This document shows positions 14,335 through 19,843 of a stretch of 19,843 bases of DNA, piece after piece. The notes under the pieces were generated by a model. It saw nothing but the letters and a program-made list of their open reading frames with translations. It did no database searches and had not been told where the DNA came from. Numbering within the stretch: the stretch's first letter is position 1; every line of letters starts with the position of its first letter. The DNA is from Ardenticatenaceae bacterium (lineage in GTDB: Bacteria > Chloroflexota > Anaerolineae > Promineifilales > Promineifilaceae). The position numbers were made by a program, and so were the translations under genes. The stretch is from the NCBI GenBank assembly GCA_020634565.1, contig JACKBN010000031.1, forward strand, positions 1-19,843, in the 5' to 3' direction.

Positions 14335-15530
14335 CAGAAGGCAACTTGCAAAAAGACTGGAAGGAATTGAAGTTAACGGAGCTTGTCTCAAAGGAAAAAT
14401 ATTCTATTCGACGTGGTCCTTTTGGTGGAGCAATAAAAAAAGAAATTTTTGTTCCTGATGGATACAAAATTTATGAACAAAAAAATGCAATTTATGATGA
14501 CATGACTTTAGGCAATTATTTTATTGATGAAAAGAAATACCAAGAGCTTGAAGGATTTGCTGTACAACCAGGAGATTTTATTATCAGCTGTTCTGGAACC
14601 ATCGGGAAAATCGCAATTATTCCTTCAGATGCAAAACCAGGAATAATAAATCAGGCACTGCTCAAAATCACTCCAAACCCCAAAGTTATAGATAGTAAAT
14701 TCTTCAAATGGCTTTTGGAATCCCCACAAATACAACGTCAAATGTTTGGTTTTGCAAGTGGGTCGTCAATAAAAAATGTGAAACCATTAAACGAAATCAG
14801 GCAAACCAAATTTCTTGTGCCGGAGTTGGGGGAGCAGCGGCGGATTGCGGCCGTTCTCGACAAAGCAGACGCGCTGAGGCAAAAGCGCCGCGCCGCCCTC
14901 GCCAGGCTAGACACGCTGCTCCAGGCCACCTTCCTCCATATGTTCGGCGACCAAGATGTTGAGATGGTTCCAATTTCGGAAGCAATGGCTGCAATTATTG
15001 ATTACAGGGGCAAAACTCCACCAAAAACGGAAAGCGGAATCCCTTTGGTTACGGCGAAAGTAGTGAAGGACGGCTTTATCGAAGAACCAAACGAATTTAT
15101 CGCAGAAGATTTTTATGACGAATGGATGCGACGAGGATTGCCGAAAGTTGGAGATGTTGTTTTTACGACCGAAGCTCCTCTTGGAAAGGTAGCACAGTTA
15201 AAAAGTAGCCGTATTGCCTTGGCCCAAAGAATTGTTTTACTTCGTGGGAATCCTGATTTTCTTGATAATAAATATTTGATGCACGCATTGAGTACACCAA
15301 TAGTTAGACAACAAATCGAACAGCGTGCGACAGGTTCTACTGTGAGAGGAATTCGACAAAAAGAACTTAGAAAAGTTGAAGTACCAATACCTCAACTAGA
15401 AAAACAGAAAGAATTTAATGCGGTTGCTTCCAAAATTGAATATTTACAAAGTTCGCACAAAGATGCGCTGCTCCATCTCGACAATCTGTTCCACGCCTTG
15501 CAGCAGCGCGCCTTCAGCGGCCAATTGTAG
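14331..15530 (+). CDS. hsdS: Type I restriction-modification specificity subunit HsdS
   Basis: The 399-residue product has the two-fold HsdS layout: target recognition domain 1 (about 1-160), a central conserved helix (about 163-205, LGEQRRIAAVLDKADALRQKR), target recognition domain 2 (about 206-350) and a C-terminal conserved helix ending LFHALQQRAFSGQL. Each recognition domain reads one half of a split DNA target. The start is GTG 14331, overlapping the hsdM stop by four bases. DNA of the two recognition domains (about 14340-14810 and 14960-15460) is much more AT-rich than the conserved helices, as expected if recognition domains were exchanged by recombination. The stop codon is the TAG of a partial GTAGGG motif (15527-15532). 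A full palindromic element begins nine bases downstream of the stop. Confidence 0.94.
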   Translation: MTEGNLQKDWKELKLTELVSKEKYSIRRGPFGGAIKKEIFVPDGYKIYEQKNAIYDDMTLGNYFIDEKKYQELEGFAVQPGDFIISCSGTIGKIAIIPSDAKPGIINQALLKITPNPKVIDSKFFKWLLESPQIQRQMFGFASGSSIKNVKPLNEIRQTKFLVPELGEQRRIAAVLDKADALRQKRRAALARLDTLLQATFLHMFGDQDVEMVPISEAMAAIIDYRGKTPPKTESGIPLVTAKVVKDGFIEEPNEFIAEDFYDEWMRRGLPKVGDVVFTTEAPLGKVAQLKSSRIALAQRIVLLRGNPDFLDNKYLMHALSTPIVRQQIEQRATGSTVRGIRQKELRKVEVPIPQLEKQKEFNAVASKIEYLQSSHKDALLHLDNLFHALQQRAFSGQL

Positions 15531-15539
15531 GGTGTCGTC

Positions 15540-15567
15540 GTAGGGCAAAGGCATGCCTTTGCCCTAC
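15540..15567. repeat. Palindromic element, 28-bp monomer (arms CAAAGG/CCTTTG, centre CATG)
   Basis: Intergenic copy between hsdS and the RAYT gene, identical to the copies at 15904 and 16813. A partial GTAGGG (15527-15532) precedes it and ends hsdS. Confidence 0.93.
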
Positions 15568-15606
15568 AGGCGGTGGGTTTATTTTTGCCAGTTTCAGGAG
15601 GGAAAC

Positions 15607-16203
15607 ATGACAATCAGACGTCGCAAACAGATTCGCCTGCGCGGGTATGATTACCGCAACGCGGGGGCGTATTTCGTCACCATTTGCACGCATCAGCGGG
15701 AATGCACGTTTGGCCAGGTGCGCGATGGGGTGATGCATTTGAGCGATTGGGGGCAAATTGTGGTGAAGATTTGGCAGGCGATGCCGGACCATTTCCCATA
15801 CATCATTTTGGACGTGTTCCAATGTATGCCCAATCACATCCATTTCATCGTCTGGATCATCAGCGACGACGCGCCGAATACGTTGCCAACCGATCCCCAC
15901 AACGTAGGGCAAAGGCATGCCTTTGCCCTACATGACCAACCACCCGGACGGGGCACAAAACCCAAATCGTTGGGGGCGATTGTGGGCGCATTCAAATCGG
16001 CCGTGACGCGGGAGATTAATGATCTGCGCGGCGAAAAATTCCCGCCGGTGTGGCAGGGGCGGTTTTATGACCGGATCATCCGCAATGAGCGGGAATTGGC
16101 GGCAATCCGGCGATATATTCACAACAACCCGGCCAACTGGACGGCGGACCAGGATTACGACGCGGGGTTGGACGATTATTTAAATGATGATTTGCCATTG
16201 TAG
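15607..16203 (+). CDS. REP-associated tyrosine transposase (RAYT, IS200-like Y1 HUH family)
   Basis: The 198-residue product begins MTIRRRKQIRLRGYDYRNAGAYFVTICT, the usual RAYT opening. The HUH metal-binding motif is MPNHIHF (His77, His79). The likely nucleophile is Tyr170 in RNERELAAIRRYIHNNP, and WQGRFYDRIIRN (149-160) is the typical preceding segment. RAYTs cut single-stranded DNA at short hairpin repeats and are the proposed movers of REP sequences; most act in trans. AGGAGG lies five bases before ATG 15607. A copy of the palindrome is inserted in frame at residues 100-108 (VGQRHAFAL), between the HUH strand and the following helix. A further copy lies upstream (15540), and a dimer at 16200 supplies the TAG stop. 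The gene sits between hsdS and hsdR in the restriction operon, probably as an acquired gene. Confidence 0.93.
   Translation: MTIRRRKQIRLRGYDYRNAGAYFVTICTHQRECTFGQVRDGVMHLSDWGQIVVKIWQAMPDHFPYIILDVFQCMPNHIHFIVWIISDDAPNTLPTDPHNVGQRHAFALHDQPPGRGTKPKSLGAIVGAFKSAVTREINDLRGEKFPPVWQGRFYDRIIRNERELAAIRRYIHNNPANWTADQDYDAGLDDYLNDDLPL
15904..15931. repeat. Palindromic element, 28-bp monomer inside the RAYT gene
   Basis: Arms CAAAGG/CCTTTG, centre CATG, identical to 15540 and 16813. Reads VGQRHAFAL in the RAYT frame. Confidence 0.93.
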
Positions 16204-16248
16204 GGCAATGGCGTGCCATTGCCAGGCATAGGCGCGCCTATGCCCTAC
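16200..16248. repeat. Palindromic element, 49-bp dimer (CAATGG and CATAGG arms)
   Basis: Hairpin 1 CAATGG-CGTG-CCATTG, junction CC-AGG, hairpin 2 CATAGG-CGCG-CCTATG, framed by GTAGGG and CCCTAC. Its first TAG is the RAYT stop codon. It ends 20 bp before the hsdR -10 box. Confidence 0.92.
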
Positions 16249-16268
16249 AAATGTGGGGATTTTTGTTT

Positions 16269-16274
16269 TATAAT
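16269..16274 (+). promoter_or_regulatory. -10 box of hsdR, suggesting a leaderless transcript
   Basis: A perfect TATAAT ends seven bases before ATG 16282, so transcription would start at or next to the start codon. No Shine-Dalgarno sequence is seen. The -35 region at 17-bp spacing is TACAAA, partly the end of the palindromic dimer, and is weak. Confidence 0.5.
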
Positions 16275-16281
16275 GTCCGCC

Positions 16282-19200
16282 ATGTCCAATTTCGCCTTTC
16301 TCAACCAACCCAACTGGCAACAAATTTATAGCGATGCCCGGCTGGCGGAAAATTACGTTTTGTCTGATCCGCGGGCGGCTTTGCTGTACGGCCGTCGCAC
16401 CGTCGAGATGATCGTGGAGTGGCTAACCACCTACGATCCGGCGTTTGACGACCCGTACGCGGAGAGCCTGCACCAGAAGATGACAACACGGCCGTTTCGG
16501 GAAAACATTCCCTACGGCGTGCAGGACAAAATGCACGCCCTGCGCAAAATCGGCAACGAGGGGGTGCACGGGGCGCGGCGCATTCAATCCAGCCAAACGA
16601 TTGGCATGATTCGGGATCTGTTTGCCATCTGCCACTGGTTTGCCCGCCAGTACACGGCGGGCGACCCTAACAGCGTGCCCGGCCAGTTCGACGAGGCGTT
16701 GCTGCCCCCGCCGCCGCGCGACGTGGTGCAAAAAACGCGGGCGCAGCTGAAGCTGATCTCCGAAAAGTTTTTGGAGCGGGATGAAGAATTAAAAAAGTTG
16801 CGCGAGGAATTGGTAGGGCAAAGGCATGCCTTTGCCCTACAAGAGGCGGAACTGGAAAAATTACGCGCCCAGGTGGCCACCACCAAGGTGGTCAACGAGG
16901 CGATCCCCGACAATTTTGATTACAGCCAGACGGAAGCTGGCACCCGCGAGCTGGTGATTGACCAGATGCTGCGCGCGGCGGGTTGGGATGTGGCCAATGC
17001 GGTAACCACACCCAAAACGCCTGCCGACCGCGTAGGCAATGTGACCTTTGAAGAGCGGGTGGAACCGATGCCCAACCGGCGCGGGTACGGCTACGCGGAT
17101 TATGTGCTGTGGGGCGCGGATGGGTTGCCGTTGGCGGTGGTGGAAGCGAAGAAAACGGCCGTTGACAAGGAACGCGGCAAACATCAGGCGGAACTGTACG
17201 CCGACGCGCTGGAAAAAATGACGGGGCAGCGTCCGGTGATTTTTTACACCAACGGCTACACCGTCAGCCTGTGGGATGACAGTTTTTACCCGCCGCGCGA
17301 GGTGCAGGGCTTTTATACGCAGGAGGAGCTGGCTCTGCTGGTGCAGCGGCGGGACACCGCCAAAAATTTGGCCGAGGTGCCGAACAATGCCCAAATTGCG
17401 GGGCGCTACTACCAGGAGGAGGCGATTCGCCGGGTAACTGACCATTTCCAGCAAGCACACCGTCGGGCCTTGCTGGTGATGGCCACGGGGACGGGAAAAA
17501 CGCGAACGGCCGTTGCCCTGGTGGATTTGCTGATGCGGGCCAACTGGGTGAAGCGGGTGCTCTTTTTGGCCGATCGGGTTACTCTGGTGAACCAGGCGGT
17601 GAAGGCGTTTAAAGCGCATTTGCCGCACAGCAACCCCATCAATTTGCTAGAAGATAAGCAGGCGGAAGCCAGCCGGGTGGTGGTGTCTACCTATCACACG
17701 GTGATGAATTTAATTGAGCGGCAGGGGAATACGGCCGTTGGTGTAGGGTCGCAGCACGCTGCGACCCGGACGCAGCATGCTGCGTCCCTACACCAACAAT
17801 ACGGGGTGGGGCATTTTGATTTGATCATCATCGACGAAGCCCATCGCTCCGTTTACGCTAAATTTGGCGCTATTTTTCAATATTTTGATGGCCTGCTGCT
17901 GGGCCTGACGGCCACGCCTAAAGACGAAGTAGACCGCAACACCTACGAGTTGTTTAATTTGGCCAGCGGCGACCCCACCTACAGCTACGATCTCGATCAG
18001 GCGGTGGCTGACGAATTCCTGGTGCCGCCGCAGCCGATGGAAACCAGCACCAAGTTCATGAGCCACGGCATCCGCTACGACGAGCTGCCGGACGAGGAAA
18101 AGATACGCTGGGAGATGCTGGAGTGGGACGAGTCGGGCGAGATGCCCGACGCTGTGGATGCTCGCGAGCTGAATCAATGGCTTTTCAACCAGGACACCAT
18201 CGACAAGGTGCTGCAAACGTTGATGGAACACGGCCTCAAAGTAGCGGGCGGCGACCGGCTAGGCAAAACGATCATTTTTGCCGCCAACAGCGCCCATGCC
18301 AGGCGGATTGTGGAGCGGTTTGATGCCAACTACCCCAATTTGGCGGGCAAGTTTGCCCAGCAGGTGGATTACAGCATCAACTACGCCCAGGATTTGGTAG
18401 AGAAGTTTGGCGTGAAGGAAGGTGCGCCACACATTGCCGTGTCGGTGGATATGCTAGACACGGGGGTGGACGTGCCGGAGGTGGTGAACCTGCTGTTCTT
18501 CAAGCGGGTGCGCTCCAAAACGAAGTTTTTCCAGATGATTGGGCGGGGCACGCGGCTGTGTGAAGATTTGTTTGGTCTGGATCAGGACAAGACGCAGTTC
18601 CTGATTTTTGATTTTTGCGGCAATTTTGAGTTTTTCCGCTACAACCCCAAAGGTCGTCCGGCGGCCCGCATGCCCAAGCCGCTGCGCCAGCAGCTTTTTG
18701 AGACGCGCCTGCATCTGTTGGAAACGCTAGACGGCAGTCATGATCCAGAATTGATTCCGCTGCGGCAGCGTGTGGCTGATGCGCTGCACGAAACCGTGGC
18801 GCAGATGAACCTGCACAACTTTTTGGTACGGCCGAAACGGCCGTTTGTGGAACCGTTCCAGGCCCGTGACCGCTGGGATAATTTGAGCCTCACGGACCGC
18901 GCCGATTTGCTGAACGAAGTTGCCGCGCTGCCGTCTCAGCAGCCAGACGAAGATGAAAGCGCCAAGCGGCTGGATTTGCTGCTGCTGCGCTTGCAGTTAG
19001 CGGCCCTCAGCGGCCAGCAAACAGCGGTGGACGCACTGCGCGACCGGGCCGTGCAAGCGGCCGAAAAGCTAACCAGTCGCGACGCCCTCAACATTCCCCT
19101 GGTGCGAGCCCAGGAGCCACTGCTACGCCGGGTGCAAACGGCCGAATTTTGGCAGGAAGTGACGCCCAATCAGCTTGAAGACGTGCGCCGCAATTTACGC

Positions 19201-19779
19201 GATCTGACGCGCTTCATCGTGCCGGAGCAGCGCAAGGCGCTGGATACCAATTTTGTAGATGAGCTGGGCGAAGTGAAGCCTACCTATTTGCCAGAAGTGG
19301 CCAGCGGGGTTGATAAAGTGCAATACAAGCGGCGGGTGGAGCGGTATATTCGTAGCTTGGAAGATACGGCCGTTCTGCAAAAAATCCGCTGGGCCATGCC
19401 CCTGACGCCAGACGATTTGCGCCAGCTGGACGAAATGCTGTTTGCTGCCGAGGAAGTGGGGTCAGAGTCTGAGTTTGCTCAGGCGTTTGGCGCACCAGAC
19501 AATCTGGCTCGGTTCATTCGTTCGTTGGTGGGGCTGGATCGCAGAGCGGCCAAGGAACAGTTTGCCGATTTTCTGAACGAGGCGATTTACACGCCAGACC
19601 AAATCCAGTTTGTGAATTACATCATCGAGCACCTGACCAAGAATGGTTCGATGGAGCCGGGCATGCTGTATGAACGGCCGTTTACCGATCTGCATGACAG
19701 TGGCCCGAATGGGCTGTTCTCGGGCGAAGAAATGAGCCAACTGCTGGCGGTGGTGCGGAAGGTGAATGCGAGTGTGTAA
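16282..19779 (+). CDS. hsdR: Type I restriction endonuclease subunit HsdR (EcoEI-like)
   Basis: The 1165-residue product starts with a DUF4145-like helical domain (about 1-140), then a coiled coil (about 150-200), a PD-(D/E)xK nuclease domain (Asp273 in YADYVL; Glu288-Ala-Lys290 in VVEAKKT), and an SF2 helicase motor: Walker A GTGKT (403-407), DEAH (518-521) and motif VI QMIGRGTR (751-758). The C-terminal part fits the EcoEI-type R domain. It translocates DNA using ATP and cuts unmethylated DNA with HsdM and HsdS. ATG 16282 is chosen from the family start (SNFAFLNQPNW); the longer frame from 16213 begins inside a palindromic repeat. Two elements are in frame: VGQRHAFAL at 178-186 inside the coiled coil, and VGSQHAATRTQHAASL at 488-503 between Walker A and DEAH. 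Confidence 0.95.
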   Translation: MSNFAFLNQPNWQQIYSDARLAENYVLSDPRAALLYGRRTVEMIVEWLTTYDPAFDDPYAESLHQKMTTRPFRENIPYGVQDKMHALRKIGNEGVHGARRIQSSQTIGMIRDLFAICHWFARQYTAGDPNSVPGQFDEALLPPPPRDVVQKTRAQLKLISEKFLERDEELKKLREELVGQRHAFALQEAELEKLRAQVATTKVVNEAIPDNFDYSQTEAGTRELVIDQMLRAAGWDVANAVTTPKTPADRVGNVTFEERVEPMPNRRGYGYADYVLWGADGLPLAVVEAKKTAVDKERGKHQAELYADALEKMTGQRPVIFYTNGYTVSLWDDSFYPPREVQGFYTQEELALLVQRRDTAKNLAEVPNNAQIAGRYYQEEAIRRVTDHFQQAHRRALLVMATGTGKTRTAVALVDLLMRANWVKRVLFLADRVTLVNQAVKAFKAHLPHSNPINLLEDKQAEASRVVVSTYHTVMNLIERQGNTAVGVGSQHAATRTQHAASLHQQYGVGHFDLIIIDEAHRSVYAKFGAIFQYFDGLLLGLTATPKDEVDRNTYELFNLASGDPTYSYDLDQAVADEFLVPPQPMETSTKFMSHGIRYDELPDEEKIRWEMLEWDESGEMPDAVDARELNQWLFNQDTIDKVLQTLMEHGLKVAGGDRLGKTIIFAANSAHARRIVERFDANYPNLAGKFAQQVDYSINYAQDLVEKFGVKEGAPHIAVSVDMLDTGVDVPEVVNLLFFKRVRSKTKFFQMIGRGTRLCEDLFGLDQDKTQFLIFDFCGNFEFFRYNPKGRPAARMPKPLRQQLFETRLHLLETLDGSHDPELIPLRQRVADALHETVAQMNLHNFLVRPKRPFVEPFQARDRWDNLSLTDRADLLNEVAALPSQQPDEDESAKRLDLLLLRLQLAALSGQQTAVDALRDRAVQAAEKLTSRDALNIPLVRAQEPLLRRVQTAEFWQEVTPNQLEDVRRNLRDLTRFIVPEQRKALDTNFVDELGEVKPTYLPEVASGVDKVQYKRRVERYIRSLEDTAVLQKIRWAMPLTPDDLRQLDEMLFAAEEVGSESEFAQAFGAPDNLARFIRSLVGLDRRAAKEQFADFLNEAIYTPDQIQFVNYIIEHLTKNGSMEPGMLYERPFTDLHDSGPNGLFSGEEMSQLLAVVRKVNASV
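16813..16840. repeat. Palindromic element, 28-bp monomer inside hsdR
   Basis: Arms CAAAGG/CCTTTG, centre CATG. Splits a charged coiled coil: KKLREEL before it, QEAELEKLRAQV after it. Confidence 0.93.
17743..17791. repeat. Palindromic element, 49-bp dimer inside hsdR (TCGCAG and ACGCAG arms)
   Basis: Hairpin 1 TCGCAG-CACG-CTGCGA, junction CC-CGG, hairpin 2 ACGCAG-CATG-CTGCGT, framed by GTAGGG and CCCTAC. The outer pairing extends by TTGGT/ACCAA to 17738-17796. Confidence 0.92.
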
Positions 19780-19801
19780 ACGGCCCCTCATTTAGTTCCG
19801 G

Positions 19802-19807
19802 TATAAT
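19802..19807 (+). promoter_or_regulatory. -10 box (TATAAT) before the last gene
   Basis: TATAAT ends 11 bases before ATG 19819, leaving at most a very short leader. No clear -35 box or ribosome binding site is visible. Confidence 0.4.
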
Positions 19808-19818
19808 CCTGGATCACC

Positions 19819-19843
19819 ATGAAATATCTCAACACCTCAGACT
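19819..19843 (+). CDS. Start of an unidentified gene (cut by window end)
   Basis: Eight codons are visible (MKYLNTSD) after ATG 19819, before the window ends. The placement relies only on the TATAAT box just upstream and on the 39-bp gap after hsdR. The product cannot be recognised. It could be a further gene of the defence island on the same strand. Confidence 0.35.

Noticed and set aside
15540..15567. A rho-independent terminator after hsdS
   Set aside because: The stem is strong but no T-run follows, and the same sequence occurs within three open reading frames.
16213..16281. The longer N-terminus of HsdR (23 extra residues)
   Set aside because: Its first ATG lies inside the palindromic dimer, and a TATAAT box falls within the added stretch. 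The family start fits ATG 16282.
12892..17791. A CRISPR array made from the repeated palindromes
   Set aside because: Spacing is irregular (20 bp to about 1.5 kb), most copies lie inside genes, no spacers of even length occur and no cas gene is seen.

Overview
The window is a GC-rich bacterial accessory region dominated by defence genes and mobile or repetitive DNA. The style suggests an uncultured Chloroflexota (Anaerolineae-like) genome: a WD40-Roc-TIR signalling protein, short intergenic gaps with ATGA overlaps, several -10-like TATAAT boxes, and a very abundant palindromic octamer ACGGCCGT (23 copies located by eye). This taxonomic guess is inference, because no rRNA or marker gene is present.

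Layout. (1) 1-3818, minus strand: a GNAT acetyltransferase cut by the window edge, and upstream of it a 1120-residue protein with a seven-bladed WD40 propeller, a Roc-like GTPase, a COR-like region, a zinc ribbon, a TIR-like domain and a C-terminal death-like or effector-associated helical domain. It looks like a STAND/ROCO-type conflict sensor. (2) 3982-6267, plus: a GH36 alpha-galactosidase, divergent from it. (3) 6272-6924, minus: a hepT/mntA (HEPN/MNT) toxin-antitoxin pair lying between direct repeats. (4) 7091-8785, minus: an RlmM-like FtsJ-fold methyltransferase behind a frameshifted histidine phosphatase. (5) 8941-9393, plus: a PaaI-type hotdog thioesterase. (6) 9396-11145, minus: an MFS transporter behind a nucleoside deaminase with a 1-bp frameshift near its C-terminus; an IS1-like insertion sequence (about 11175-12500) abuts its 5' side. 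(7) 12679-19779, plus: a type I restriction-modification operon, hsdM - hsdS - [RAYT transposase] - hsdR. (8) 19819 to the end: the first eight codons of another gene.

The most striking content is a family of small perfect palindromes found only between 12.9 and 17.8 kb. The 28-bp monomer is GTAGGG-arm-CATG (or CGCG)-complementary arm-CCCTAC. A dimer of exactly 49 bp contains two hairpins. Eight loci hold eleven hairpins with six different arm sequences, and every arm is matched by its exact complement. Six loci lie inside coding sequence (three in hsdM, one in the RAYT gene, two in hsdR), all in one reading phase, and add peptides such as VGQRHAFAL. Two genes (hsdS and RAYT) end on the TAG inside a GTAGGG motif. 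A REP-associated tyrosine transposase (RAYT) gene sits in the middle, has palindromes on both sides and carries one in its own ORF. The arrangement resembles a REP/RAYT system whose repeats also behave like the Rickettsia palindromic elements, entering proteins in frame.

The genes fit a defence island: a type I RM system, a HEPN/MNT toxin-antitoxin pair and a TIR effector protein, with metabolic genes between them. Two single-base frameshifts within about 2 kb could be real decay beside the IS or assembly errors.
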